Shown: positions 51,559 to 62,900 of the stretch, in pieces
Numbering within the stretch: the stretch's first letter is position 1
Layout: every line of letters begins with the position of its first letter
The notes under the pieces: model-generated
What the model was told of the DNA's origin: nothing
Seen by the model: only the letters and a program-made list of their open reading frames with translations
Database searches by the model: none
Translations under genes and position numbers: made by a program
Source of the DNA: Lewinellaceae bacterium
GTDB lineage: Bacteria; Bacteroidota; Bacteroidia; Chitinophagales; Saprospiraceae
NCBI GenBank assembly: GCA_020636435.1
Contig: JACJXX010000002.1
Coordinates: 1,984,001-2,048,000, forward strand
Length of the DNA stretch: 64,000 nucleotides
Direction: 5' to 3'

Positions 51559-53793
51559 CTAATCTACCCTGGTAACAGTTGAAACGCTATCCAGGTTTTT
51601 AAGCGCCCGGATGGCCAGGTTGAGCTGATCGGTATTTCTGACCAGCAGGCTGACTTTACCTTCGAAGTAACCCTCGTTTCCCGCGATGTTAAAAGAGCGG
51701 ATATTGAGGCCCAGCATAGTGGAAATCTTGTTCGTAAGCCGTTCGATAACCCCCGGCCCGTCGTCAATGCCGGTGATCCGAAGGTCGGCCACAAAAGTCG
51801 TATCGGTAGTAGAAATCCATTCCGCTTTCATCACGCGGTAGCCGTAATTGGCCATCAGGTTGGTGGCGTTGGGGCAGTTGGCCCTATGGATTTTGAGGCC
51901 GGCATTGGCGGTAAGGTAGGCAAAAATGTCATCGCCCTGCACCGGGTTGCAACAGCTGGCAAAAGTATAATTGAAACGCTCGGCCGGCTCTCCATTGATG
52001 AGCAGGCGCGGCTTGCCGGTAAATTTGGGCTTGCGGGCTTTGCGCGGCTTCGGTTCAACGGCAACTTTCTCTTCTTTTTCTTCTTCTACCTCCACCAGGT
52101 AGCGGCTTCCGTCTTTCCCCAATTCCACTTTGAAGGATTTGAAGATTTCGGGAATGGTCAGTTCGCCGGTCGCGATGGCGTAGTACAAGTCGCCATGAGA
52201 GTCTTTCCCGTAATGTTTAACCAGCAGGTCGACGCTCTTTTCGAAATCGACCTTCAGGGCGTTCAGCTTGCGCTCCATAGCCTCCCGCCAGATTTCTCCT
52301 TTGCGGCGTTGTTCCTCTTTCATAGCGGAACGGATCTTGGAACGCGCCTTGCCGGTGACCACCGTTTTCAACCAGTCTTCGCTTGGTTTCTGGTTCTTAT
52401 TGGTGATGATGTAAACCTGGTCGCCGTTGCGCAGCTTGTAGCCCATCGGAACCATCTTGTTGTTTACCTTGATCGCAGAGCAGTGATACCCGACGTCGGT
52501 ATGGATTCCGAAGGCAAAGTCCAGGGCAGTAGCTCCTTTGGGCAGTATGCGCATGTCTCCCTGAGGAGTGTAAACGAAGACCTCCTCGTTGAAGAGGTTG
52601 TTGGAGCGGAAGTCGCCCAAAAATTCCACCGCGTCGCTGTTGGGGTTTTCCAGGATTTCGCGGACGCTGTCGAGCCAGCGCTCATAGACATCCGGATGGC
52701 GGGAAACGCCTTTGTATTTCCAGTGGGCCGCATACCCGCGTTCGGCAATCTCATCCATGCGGGTAGACCGAATCTGCACCTCCACATACCGTCCTTTGGG
52801 GCCGATGACGGTCGTGTGCAGGGATTCATACCCGTTCGACTTGGGCGTCGTGATCCAGTCTTTGAGGCGTTCCGGGATCGGCGTATGCACATCCGTAACG
52901 ATGGAATAGGCCTGCCAGCACACCAGCTTCTCCTTGTCTACCGGCACATCCAGGATGATGCGCACGGCAAAGAGGTCGTAGACTTCGTCGAAGGGGACCT
53001 TCTTATTCTTGATCTTATTCCAGATGGAGTAAATGGACTTGGGCCTGCCGGTAACCCGGTAGGGCGCCCCGATCTCGTCCAGCCGCCCCCTGAGGGGGCT
53101 GATAAATTCATCGATGTAGGCTTCCCGCGAACGTTTGGTTTCCGCCAGGTTCCGGGCTATCTCGTGGTAGTTTTCCGGGTCGGTGATCTTCATGCAAAGA
53201 TCGAGGTACTCCGTCTTGATATTGTGGAGGCCCAGGCGGTGAGCCAGAGGAGCGTATATATAACTGGTCTCAGCAGCTATCTTCAGCTGCTTGTGGCGCG
53301 GCATGGCGCCCAGGGTACGCATATTGTGAAGGCGGTCGGCCATTTTGATCAACACGACGCGCACATCGTCCACCAGGGTGCTGAGCACCTTGCGGAAGTT
53401 CTCCGCCTGCGGGCTCTCGGCATTGTAAGCGCTATCCAGTTTGGTGAGCCCGTCGACGATCTTGGCGATGCGCCCGCCGAACTTTTTCCTGATATCTTCC
53501 AGCGTTACGTCCGTATCCTCCACCACATCGTGCAGCAAGGCGCTGATGATCGCAGTGGGCCCCAATCCGATTTCAGCCGCACAAATCTTCGCCACCGCGA
53601 TCGGGTGCAGAATGTAAGGTTCGCCGGATTTGCGCCGCTGTTCGCTGTGGGCCTGCACGGCCAACTCATAAGATTGGCGGATGTTGATGCGGTCCTCTTC
53701 CGTCATTTCAGACTTGATCGAACGCAGCAAATCCCGATAAGCGTTCTGTATCAGCCTTTTTTCTTCTTCATTTACTGTTAATACCTCAGCCAT
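51559..53793 (-). CDS. Bifunctional (p)ppGpp synthetase/hydrolase, RelA/SpoT homologue
   Basis: The 744-residue protein has an HD hydrolase domain (EPYILHPIAVAKICAAEIGLG, LLHDVVEDTDVTLEDI, ALIKMADRLHNMRTL-like VVLIKMADRLHNMRTLGAMPRHKQLKIA), a synthetase domain (RPKSIYSIWNKIKNKKVPFDEVYDLFAVRII, KSNGYESLHTTVIGPKGRYVEVQIRSTRMDEIAERGYAAHWKYKG), a TGS domain (FVYTPQGDMRILPKGATALDFAFGIHTDVGYH), a helical/zinc region (FASCCNPVQGDDIFAY) and a C-terminal ACT domain. Intact HD and synthetase motifs suggest both activities. It sets alarmone levels in starvation. The start with MAEVLTVNEEEKRL is well placed. Confidence 0.96.
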   Translation of the reverse strand: MAEVLTVNEEEKRLIQNAYRDLLRSIKSEMTEEDRINIRQSYELAVQAHSEQRRKSGEPYILHPIAVAKICAAEIGLGPTAIISALLHDVVEDTDVTLEDIRKKFGGRIAKIVDGLTKLDSAYNAESPQAENFRKVLSTLVDDVRVVLIKMADRLHNMRTLGAMPRHKQLKIAAETSYIYAPLAHRLGLHNIKTEYLDLCMKITDPENYHEIARNLAETKRSREAYIDEFISPLRGRLDEIGAPYRVTGRPKSIYSIWNKIKNKKVPFDEVYDLFAVRIILDVPVDKEKLVCWQAYSIVTDVHTPIPERLKDWITTPKSNGYESLHTTVIGPKGRYVEVQIRSTRMDEIAERGYAAHWKYKGVSRHPDVYERWLDSVREILENPNSDAVEFLGDFRSNNLFNEEVFVYTPQGDMRILPKGATALDFAFGIHTDVGYHCSAIKVNNKMVPMGYKLRNGDQVYIITNKNQKPSEDWLKTVVTGKARSKIRSAMKEEQRRKGEIWREAMERKLNALKVDFEKSVDLLVKHYGKDSHGDLYYAIATGELTIPEIFKSFKVELGKDGSRYLVEVEEEKEEKVAVEPKPRKARKPKFTGKPRLLINGEPAERFNYTFASCCNPVQGDDIFAYLTANAGLKIHRANCPNATNLMANYGYRVMKAEWISTTDTTFVADLRITGIDDGPGVIERLTNKISTMLGLNIRSFNIAGNEGYFEGKVSLLVRNTDQLNLAIRALKNLDSVSTVTRVD

Positions 53794-53947
53794 GATAATA
53801 ATTCCTCCTGTTGAGTACGCAACCTGTACAAGGCTGCTCCTCTATATTTTACGGTAATTGTGTAAATATGTTTAAGCAACGGGTTATCAATAAATTAACC
53901 TTAACATTTGGGATCATGCAAATCTAACAAAAAAGAAAGGCTCAGTG

Positions 53948-56900
53948 TTATCCATTCCCCCCGCTAAACACCATCTTCCGCACCCAGTACTGCCCCCCCA
54001 TCTGCAATTTGTAGAGGTACACGCCAGGGCCCGGCAGCTCGTCCGCGCGAATCTCCACCTCGTTGGGCCCCTTCGGATAGAAAGCTTCTATGGCTTTGAC
54101 CAGGGCGCCGTCGATGCGGAACACTTCGAGCCGGGCCGGGCCGGCTTCGGTTGCTTCAAAGCGGATGGTGGTCTGGGTGTTAAAAGGGTTGGGATGATTT
54201 TGTATTAACGCATCTTGCGGCTGTTCCGCTGCCCATTGCAGCGAAAAGCCCAGCTTTTGGCCATTCTCATCATAGGCTTCGGAGAGGAGCAGGTTGTCGT
54301 CCAGGGTAAGTGCTTCCGAAAGCCGGCAGGATTTTCGGGCGCGCAGGTGGAAGGACATCAAAACGGCTTCCGACGGGTAGGGCTCGCTGGTATTCCAGCT
54401 CAGGATGAGCCGGCCCTGATCCAGATAGGACCGGTTGAGATACCGGTCGTCGATTAACGCGCCCCGGGCCTGTTCCACTTCCAGGGCTTCCGGATCGAAC
54501 CGCAGCGCTGCCTGCAGGCCGGCGATGCCGGCCATATCGGCCCGCAGGGGCAACACATAGCGCTCGCCGGCTTCCAGGAGCCGGTCCATGCCTTCCACCC
54601 GGAGGGAAGACGCATAACGGCGCCCTTCTACCCCCTCCAGGCCATTGGCATGAGCGCTCAGGTCGACATCGCCCACCTTGATGGCCACAAAATGCCCCTC
54701 GAGGCTTTGCCCGGAAAGGTTATCGATGCGGATGGATTCGGGAAAGGGAGCGGGAAACCAGGGATTGGCCGGGTCCTCGAAAACATAACTGCTGGGAACA
54801 AAGCGCCAGCTGGTGTTGTCGGGCAATTCCAGGATAATGCTGAGGATAAGCTGCCGCAGCTGTATGATATCGATCGTGCTGACCGAACCTGAACCATTGA
54901 CGTCGGCGGCAATGATCTTATACGGAGAGTCCAGCTGGCGGGTGCCCAGGATGTGCTGGCTGATGAGCACGATATCGAAAGTTGACACCCCGTTGTGGTC
55001 ATCGCCGTCGCGATGGGGCGTGATGGCATAATCGTAATCCAGTTCCAGGGCACTGAAGGCGTAGAGCCCGTCGTCGCCGGTGAGCGTGCTGTCAACGGCA
55101 TCCCCGCTGAGATCGACCGACACTTCCGCCACCGGCTGGCCGTCTTCTCTCTGGATCAGGCCGGCGATCATGCCCTGGCTGACCATGCAATTCCCCCCAT
55201 TGTCCTGCACGAGGATAAAGGTTTCACAGTAATCGTGGTTAGGGGCCCGGGCATCCAGGTTGTTCGGCTCGATGGCGTAGGGGTTTCGGGCGGTATCCCA
55301 GGCGTGGATTTCCACGATGAGGATCCCCAGGTCGTCGCAGGTGAGAACGAGCGCCTCCTTGTCGGGGCTGGGCTCTTCTCCCGGCCGGTTGATGGAAAAA
55401 GTCACCGGCCCGGAACAATCCGTTACCGGGCTGGAGATAAAATCCACCGCAAAAACAGTCCGGGCGGCCAGGTCGACATCGCCATCATTGTCTACATCCT
55501 GATTAGGGATCACCGGCATCAGGGTAGTAGCCAGCCCGTTGATGCAGGTGGGCGAAGGCGCTTTGCAGTCCACCACTTCAAAGGGCAGGCTGGCGGCAGC
55601 CACATTGCCGCATCCATCCCTTACGACAATCTCGAAAGAATGGGTGCCGATGGGATAATCCCCGTTGATTTTCCACTTGGGGTAAACACCGAAGACATTG
55701 GTAACCATCGAATCCAGCACGCCGTCGGCGTCCTCGTCGTAGTATATTTCGAAATCCAGGTCGTCGGGGGTGCAATTGTCGGATATGGTGAACAGGTACT
55801 CCACTGCCGCCAGGCAATCGTCGCTTATCGCGCAGAAAGGAAGAGGCGAAGCCGACTGGATCAGGGGCGGAATGGTGTCGTACACCTTGAGGTTTTGGGA
55901 ATACTGCCAGTAACCATTGGAAGAACCGAGGCGCCAGTACCCCTCCGGATTGTCCGGCCCGCAACCGTCCCCGCGCTCTCCGGCAAGGGGGTTGGCATTG
56001 TTTTCGTCGTTGTCGCGGTCGATGTAAGTGTGTTCCGGGCGGCGCAGTACCCAGACCGCCTCGTCGCCTGGCGCTCCGTCGCAGTCTTCATCGCGGCCGA
56101 TGACAATCGGGCCGCTTTCGCCATCGTACTCGCACCAGTTGATCACCCGGTAGGTTCGAAAAATTTTGTAACATTCGTCGCCGGAAGCAGACAGCACGAC
56201 GTCATCCACACTAATGGCAAGAAGGTCGCAGCCAATTTCGCTGACCTCGATGGTATCCGCCGGATTGGGATAGCCGCAGTTGGCGCCGGCATCCGCCGGG
56301 AATTTTATCTCGTAATCATGTTTTTCTTCAATGGTGACAACCTGCTGGCAACTGGTATTGGAAACATTGCCATAAGTATCTACCGCTTCAAACCGGCGGA
56401 CAAGCGTTCCAAAGCCACATTCGTCCAGGTTGTTGGCCGGCGGCAGCTCGTTCCAGGTTGCCCCGCAGTTGTCCGAAACGGAGGGAGCGCCGTACAAGCC
56501 CTGCAATTGCCCTGTGTCAGTGGGGTCGAAATTCGCAGGCAACCCGTCGCAGGCAGTAGTAACCGCGGGTGGAGGGGTGCAGCGCGGCCGCGTTTTGTCT
56601 TCCACCAGAGCGCCCATCCAGCAAAAATCCTCATTCCCCGCTGCATCTACCACCCGCAATTCCACCCGGATGGTGCTGTTTGCCTCGCAGCAGAAAAAAT
56701 CGACGTACTCAGCCCAGGGGGTAAAGAAAGGCTGTACGGGGTTGCAATCTTCATCCAGGCGCACTTCCCGCCGCACCTGCAGGCTGTCGATGCCGCAATT
56801 GTCCCAGCTTCCTTCTTCAAAACTGGTGGCATAAAGCCGGGCAACGCCGCCAGGCCCTATGGAAATGTTTAAATCATCATCGCAGGCTGCCGCCGGATTG

Positions 56901-59425
56901 ATCTTGTCTTCTACGCAAAATCCACACTCCGAGATCGTTGTATTGCCACACTCGTCGTTCACGGTATACCGGAACCGGTGACAGCCGACCGGGATATTGC
57001 GCACAATGCGATCAGGAGCGCCGGGAAGAACGGTAGCCAGAACCACAGTCTCCAAAATAGTGTCGACAGGATTGCCGGAAGGGCCGTAGATGATGGTTGT
57101 TTGATCGGTAACGACTTCTATGGTGGCTTCCCAAAGCGAACAGTTATCGCTCACGTCAGGCAAAGGAGCAGCAAAGGTAGCCGTACATTCAAATGGGTTG
57201 GTGGAATACACCAACGGGTCCGGGAAGCCGTCGCCGGTCAGGTCGACCAAGGGGCAGCGAACCTCGGGGGCGGTAAAATCGCCGATCTTGATGACCTGGT
57301 TAAACTCCAGCGGGTTGTCCGGGTTACACCAGTCGATAATCGTCCATCGGCGGACAAAGATGTAGGACAGAACGCAAACTTCTACCAGGGCGCCGTCATT
57401 GTAGGAAGCCCCAATGTTGCAGTAGGCATCCCTGAGGTCGACGATGCCGCCGGCCGTCACCAGAAACGGATAGCCGGTAAAATCGGGAGAAGGGTTGCCG
57501 TACAGGTCAACCGGGAAGGTTTCATCACATTCAATGGGAGCTGTCCGGGGAGGCAATATAACATCTTCCAGCGCCGGACGGCGGAAGTTGATGCGTTGCT
57601 CGCAGCTGCCGGTCAGGCCTTGCTGGTCTTCGGCCGTAAAGGTGCGGGTCAGGTAAAGCGGCCCGCAGTCTCCCTGCCGGGTCAGCACATCTTCGAAAGT
57701 GAGGGTGAAATCGGTGCAGCCGCCCTCCACCTCCGGGGCGCCAACCAGGGCCAGGCTCTCCGGGTCGTCTTGTATCAGCGCCAGGTCTTCGCAATACAGC
57801 GGATAGGAAACATCGACTGCCGAAACCGGCACGCCCACGACCTGCCCGCTCCCGCCACTCAGAACGGTATAAGAGTAGGGGCCGACAGCCCCGGGCACGT
57901 CGCTGGTAGTCAGCAGAAAATAAGGCTGCCCGGGCCGCAGCGGCAGGCCGGCCTGAAGATAGGGGCCGTTGCCTCCTGCAATCGGATTCGGAGTTTGAGG
58001 GGCATCCACCTGGGCAATGATATTGCCGCAGGGGTTGTTGACGTCGAAACTGCCCTGATAAATCGCCATCAGGGCGCCGCCATTGTCAAAATCGGAATCC
58101 AGGAAAAAAGTATAGACATCTGCTTCCGAAACCTCAAAAGCAATGAGTTCGTAATAGCGGTTTCCCGCCTGAGGGTTGTCTTCGATCAGGCAGGAATACA
58201 AAGCGGGGTCCAGAAGCGGGTCGGCATCATCCAACTCGCCTTCCAGTTGTTGCACGTCGGTCGCCAGCGTTACCTCGCCGGTTTCGTCCGGGCAATCCAG
58301 CACGGGCCCTGCGTCGCGGGCGTCAATCTGCCCCCAGCAGGAAGGCGCCCCGGCGTTATTTACCGGAGCATAATCGAACGCCCAGCCGGCAAGCCAGGCC
58401 ACCGGCACAGCGCCATTGCCCTGGCCGGCAGACAGGAGTTGCAGGACGAGGCGGCTGCCCGCGCCGACGAAAAGGTTCTCAAAACCACTGGAGCCGTCGG
58501 CGGAGGAAAAAGCGGTAAGGATATTTCCGGAAGGATCCAGGAGGGTTCCTTCCAGCAAGGCGCCGGCCGGCAAAGAGGGCGCTCCCCACCGGAAGGACAA
58601 AGTGCCGCTGAACCGCATAGGCAACACCGCAACGGCGGAAGCAACGCCGGCGCTTCCGGTCAGGAAGAGGGTGTCGGCAGCGGCGTTGGGGGCTACGCTT
58701 CCCTCGAAATCGACATGAAACCTCCAGTTCGAAAAAGCAAAGGGGCCGGCGAACCCCATGGCGTTGAGCGGCTGAATGGGTTCGATGGAAAAAGGATAGA
58801 TGCCCACTTCGTCCAGAATATTGCCATTAGCCGGGTCCGCATCCTGTATTTCTATCCGGAAATCAGCATCGCGCAGGCAGCCCATTTCTCCCTCCAGCAA
58901 CATATCGGCGGAAATATAGCGCTGGCAGCCTGGCCCCAGGTTGGCCACTACGGTATCATTGCAGGCCACATTGGGCTCAGTGGCCGGAAGCTGGCTCACT
59001 ATGATGGAAAAATCTTCCTCCCGGCTGTTGCCGGAAGCATCGGTAGCGGTAAGGGTAAGCTGATAAACACCGGGGGTAGCCAGCGCCAGGTACGTATTCT
59101 GAAAAGGGTTCGATAACTGCATGTTTGCTCCCGCCGGAGCGTCGACGGCAATGGAAAGGCTGGGTGAAGGGTCGCAGGCGTCCGTAGCCGTGGCGTCGAA
59201 AAAAACCACCGCTGTCTGGCTGCCATCACAGGGGCCGAGCTGTATCGCGATATCCTGCGAAGGATATACGATCACCGGAGGGGCAGTGTCCGGATCGCAG
59301 CCCGGCTGCGCCATTTCAATACCCTCCTGCCCGCTCATTGGCCATCTGCTGGCGCTCAACGCGAGGGTTATCAAAATGCCGCCCACCAATATTACAGATC
59401 TGTGCATGGCAAAGCTTTTTTCCAA
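53948..59425 (-). CDS. Giant secreted surface protein with HYR-like repeats, dockerin-like module and T9SS tail
   Basis: The 1825-residue protein has a signal peptide (SVILVGGILITLALSASRW; a start six codons in is equally good), then many Ig/HYR-like beta domains marked by DxxAPxxxCP / VEDKIxPxxxC boundaries and paired cysteines. A carboxypeptidase-regulatory-like module follows (GLIQREDGQPVAEVSVDLSGDAVDSTLTGDDGLYAFS), then a dockerin-like calcium-binding segment (IAADVNGSGSVSTIDIIQLRQLIL) with HxGISTFD-type neighbour GVSTFDIVLISQHILG, a cohesin-like beta domain (AGIAGLQAALRFDPEALEVEQA) and a T9SS tail (ALIQNHPNPFNTQTTIRFEA, LPGPGVYLYKLQMGG). It is probably a surface adhesin or matrix protein. 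It is paralogous to the partial gene after it. Confidence 0.9.
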   Translation of the reverse strand: MEKSFAMHRSVILVGGILITLALSASRWPMSGQEGIEMAQPGCDPDTAPPVIVYPSQDIAIQLGPCDGSQTAVVFFDATATDACDPSPSLSIAVDAPAGANMQLSNPFQNTYLALATPGVYQLTLTATDASGNSREEDFSIIVSQLPATEPNVACNDTVVANLGPGCQRYISADMLLEGEMGCLRDADFRIEIQDADPANGNILDEVGIYPFSIEPIQPLNAMGFAGPFAFSNWRFHVDFEGSVAPNAAADTLFLTGSAGVASAVAVLPMRFSGTLSFRWGAPSLPAGALLEGTLLDPSGNILTAFSSADGSSGFENLFVGAGSRLVLQLLSAGQGNGAVPVAWLAGWAFDYAPVNNAGAPSCWGQIDARDAGPVLDCPDETGEVTLATDVQQLEGELDDADPLLDPALYSCLIEDNPQAGNRYYELIAFEVSEADVYTFFLDSDFDNGGALMAIYQGSFDVNNPCGNIIAQVDAPQTPNPIAGGNGPYLQAGLPLRPGQPYFLLTTSDVPGAVGPYSYTVLSGGSGQVVGVPVSAVDVSYPLYCEDLALIQDDPESLALVGAPEVEGGCTDFTLTFEDVLTRQGDCGPLYLTRTFTAEDQQGLTGSCEQRINFRRPALEDVILPPRTAPIECDETFPVDLYGNPSPDFTGYPFLVTAGGIVDLRDAYCNIGASYNDGALVEVCVLSYIFVRRWTIIDWCNPDNPLEFNQVIKIGDFTAPEVRCPLVDLTGDGFPDPLVYSTNPFECTATFAAPLPDVSDNCSLWEATIEVVTDQTTIIYGPSGNPVDTILETVVLATVLPGAPDRIVRNIPVGCHRFRYTVNDECGNTTISECGFCVEDKINPAAACDDDLNISIGPGGVARLYATSFEEGSWDNCGIDSLQVRREVRLDEDCNPVQPFFTPWAEYVDFFCCEANSTIRVELRVVDAAGNEDFCWMGALVEDKTRPRCTPPPAVTTACDGLPANFDPTDTGQLQGLYGAPSVSDNCGATWNELPPANNLDECGFGTLVRRFEAVDTYGNVSNTSCQQVVTIEEKHDYEIKFPADAGANCGYPNPADTIEVSEIGCDLLAISVDDVVLSASGDECYKIFRTYRVINWCEYDGESGPIVIGRDEDCDGAPGDEAVWVLRRPEHTYIDRDNDENNANPLAGERGDGCGPDNPEGYWRLGSSNGYWQYSQNLKVYDTIPPLIQSASPLPFCAISDDCLAAVEYLFTISDNCTPDDLDFEIYYDEDADGVLDSMVTNVFGVYPKWKINGDYPIGTHSFEIVVRDGCGNVAAASLPFEVVDCKAPSPTCINGLATTLMPVIPNQDVDNDGDVDLAARTVFAVDFISSPVTDCSGPVTFSINRPGEEPSPDKEALVLTCDDLGILIVEIHAWDTARNPYAIEPNNLDARAPNHDYCETFILVQDNGGNCMVSQGMIAGLIQREDGQPVAEVSVDLSGDAVDSTLTGDDGLYAFSALELDYDYAITPHRDGDDHNGVSTFDIVLISQHILGTRQLDSPYKIIAADVNGSGSVSTIDIIQLRQLILSIILELPDNTSWRFVPSSYVFEDPANPWFPAPFPESIRIDNLSGQSLEGHFVAIKVGDVDLSAHANGLEGVEGRRYASSLRVEGMDRLLEAGERYVLPLRADMAGIAGLQAALRFDPEALEVEQARGALIDDRYLNRSYLDQGRLILSWNTSEPYPSEAVLMSFHLRARKSCRLSEALTLDDNLLLSEAYDENGQKLGFSLQWAAEQPQDALIQNHPNPFNTQTTIRFEATEAGPARLEVFRIDGALVKAIEAFYPKGPNEVEIRADELPGPGVYLYKLQMGGQYWVRKMVFSGGNG

Positions 59426-59900
59426 TATTTTCTCTTACTCCGATTACAGCGGCAAAATATTGCCAACAACATTTCAGATCACAGTTATGATCTGAAATAA
59501 TTGGCCTCCGCTGTTTGGAACGTACTGTTATCTTTCTGTTGAATAGACCCTTTTAACCATTTGTTCGGCCACTGAAAGCAAAATAAAGATGCTGCATTGC
59601 CGGAATCTGTTAGGCAGTGGCCATAGAATGGGTTACTGGCTTTAGTCGGCAAAGCCAATAACCCCTTGTTTTGGGTTGTGTCTGAAGTTTTTGGGATGTG
59701 CTTCTTTGTACCGAAAATAACACCAGCAATATGCCCAGGGCTTTCAACTCTGCGGCCCAATTGGTGTTCAGTTTCTCTCTATGGATTATCCACGGGATGA
59801 ACGATATCTCCTATCACAAGAAGAATACTGGGGGGCGGTTGGCGGTTCTTTCGGCTAAACAAGATAAACAAATTTGCCAAAATCAATGCAAATATACAAA
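59426..59900. other. Intergenic region between the two giant genes
   Basis: No gene is supported. An 11-bp perfect hairpin lies near the downstream gene's start. Small frames on both strands are short and resemble nothing. Confidence 0.45.
59471..59498. promoter_or_regulatory. 11-bp perfect inverted repeat upstream of the giant surface-protein gene
   Basis: atttcagatca (59471-59481) and tgatctgaaat (59488-59498) flank a 6-nt spacer, 46 bp before the start codon at 59425. It could be an operator or leader hairpin. Confidence 0.45.
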
Positions 59901-62900
59901 TTACTCCAGCATGATCATCTTTCTGGTGGCAACTCTGTTGCCCATTTGCAATCTGTAATACAGCACTCCGCCGCCGGCAGCCGCCGGCCACAAATCCCCG
60001 CGATTCAGTATCAATTCGTTGTAACCCTTGCTGAATAACGCCCGCCGCTGGTAAAGGAGCCGGCCATTCAGGTCGAACACCGTCAACTGCGCAGGGCCGC
60101 TCTCCGGCAGTTCAAACCCGATCACCGACCCTTCCGAGAAGGGGTTGGGCCGGTTTTGATACAAGCGGAAGGCTGCTGCCTGTATCGGTTTACCGGTATC
60201 GAAGTTCAGGGCTACCTCCAGCAGTTCATCGCCGGGCGTGTAGGCCTCGGCTAGTGTATAGCGCGAACTTATGTTCAGCAAATTGCTTATAGCACCGTCG
60301 GAATAGGCCCGAAGGTGCAGGGTGAAGAGCGGTTCTCCTTCCGGATAATCCTGTCCATCTTTCCGGTACCAGCTGGCGGTGATGTAGCCTTCGGCAACGC
60401 CGTGCAGCCCGAGGCTGTTCTCCTCCGCCAGCCCGTATTCCACGTCGATCAGTTCCAGTACACGCTGGTCGAATTCCAGGGTGAACTGGCATCCGCGGAT
60501 CGCATCGAGGTTCTCGGCGGCGACCGGCACTTCAACGACCTCACCCTTCCTCACCTCCAGGGCCGGGGCTTTGAGGTAGAATGTCCCGTCAAAGCTGCGC
60601 CCGTCAACCCCCAACAGGTTGGTGGTCACGGCGGAATTGTTCACGTCGCCAACCTTGATGGCCACAAAATCATTCGCCATCATGGGGTACATCAGGTCAT
60701 TGACGCTGATTACTTCCGGGAAAGAGGTAAACCATGGATTGGTGGGAACGGGGAACACAAAGTCTTTTTCCACAAAGCGCCAGCTCGTATTGTTCGGAAA
60801 CTCCAGGATCTCGCCCAATATGAGCTGCTGAATCTGAATCATATCCAGCGTCGTAATGGCGCCCGACCGGTTGGCGTCGGCAGCAATTCTCTTGTAGGGG
60901 CTGTCCAGAGGCTGCACCCCGAGGAGGTGCTGCTGCAAGATCAGCAGGTCGAAGGTGGAAATGCCGTTGCGGTGCCCGGTGTTGAGATACGGCCGGATGG
61001 TGTAGTCATACCCGGTTTCCAGGCTGTCGAATTGATACCTGCCATCCACCCCGGTATTCATCATCTGGCTCTGAGGGCCGCTGAGAGATACCTCGACTCC
61101 TTCCACGCCCATATTGTCCTCCCGGGCGATCAGGCCGGCCATTATCGGGCCAATAACTACCGGGGTGCAGGCATTGTTGTTGTTCTGAACCGTAACGTAA
61201 GTATCGCAAATGGCATAATTGAAGCCTCCTGTCGTACCGTCGGGCTGCACCGCATTGGGGTTGTCGGCGCTATCCCAGATGTAGATTTGAATGGCGATTG
61301 TCCCGGTGTCCTCACAGGTGAAATACAGCGCCCGCTGGTTGATATCCGGCATCTGGCCCACCAGGTTGATCGAATAGGCGATGGTGTCATCGCTGCAATC
61401 GGAAGCGCTCTGAATGAAATCATTGGCCCAAATTGCGGCCCCGGCGACATCGAAATCTCCGTCCCCGTCAAAGTCGGTATTGGGGGGCAAAGGCATCAGG
61501 TTGAAGGAAAGGCCGTTGAGGCAGGTAAATGCCGGCGGCTCGCAGTCTGCTACCTGAAAAGGCAAAGTAGCCGATGCCGTATTGTTGCCGCAGCCATCGC
61601 TCGCCTGAACGATAAACGCATGATCGCCAATCGGGAACTCCCCCTGAATGGTGAAGTTCGGATAGGAACCGGCAAGGGCGCCGGTATTGGTCAAATCCTG
61701 GTCGATAAGGCCGTCCGCGTTGGCATCCAGGAATACTTCGACCGCAAGGCCATTGGCCGAGCAGTCTTCAAACACCGTAAACGGATAGGATACCTGCCCG
61801 TCGCAGTTCACCGGGTCATAACTGCAGAAAGCATCCGGCGCCGTAAAGCTGACCTGCGGAGGGATGGTGTCCATCACTTTAATGATCTGGGTATACTCCC
61901 ACAGGCCCACCGAGGAAACCGTGCGCCAGTAGCCGGTGGGGTTGGTCGTTCCGTCGCAGCCGGTACCTTTGGCGCCAAAGGCCGGGATGTTGTTGTTGGG
62001 GTTGTTGTCCCGGTCGACGAAAGAACCGTTCGGGCGGCGCACCACCCACACGTCTTCGTCGCCCGTTATGCCGTCGCAATCTTCATTGCGGCCGATGACA
62101 ACGGCGTCCGAAATGCCGTCGTACTCGCACCAGTTGAGCACCCGGTACTTGCGGAAAATCTTGTAGCATTCCGGCCCTGTGGCTCCCGCCAGGGGGGTGA
62201 AGACCTCATCGGTAACGCTGACCGAGAGCAGATCGCAGCCAAAACTGGTATAGATCACCGTATCCGGAGAGGGCACGGTGCAGTTGGTGGTGAAATCTTT
62301 GGGAAACTTGATCTCGTAGTTGAATTCTTCCTGGATCGCCACCTGTTGGGTGCAGGAGTTCTGAGAGAGGTTGCCGGACAGGTCTACCGCCTGGAAAGTG
62401 CGGATGACCGTTCCCGAACCACACTGGTCCAGATTCACTGCCGGAGGCTGTTCTACGGCAATGGCGTTCCCACACCCATCCTGAGCCGTCGCAGCGCCGA
62501 AAAGGGTTTGCAACTGGTTGGTGTCGTAAGGGTCGAAATTTGCCGGCAGGGTGGTGCAGCTTACAGTGACGGCATTGGGCGCCGAGCAAACCGGGCGCAC
62601 CATATCTTTCACCAGCAAGTCCAGCCAACAGGTATTCTGATTGCCATGAACATCAATCACCAACAGCTCGATAGTGGCTGTTTGATTGACATCGCAGCAA
62701 TTGAAATCCACATAAGGCGCCCAATCGGAGAAATATGGCGCCACCGTATCGCAGGTGGCCGGGTCCAGATCGAAGCGGCGGCGCACCAGCAGGCTGTCAA
62801 TACCACAATTGTCGGTGCTTCCTTCATTGACGTCCACAGCATACACTCTGCCGACCCCCTGCCCGCCAATGGAAATATTGAGGGTGTCGTTGCAAACCGC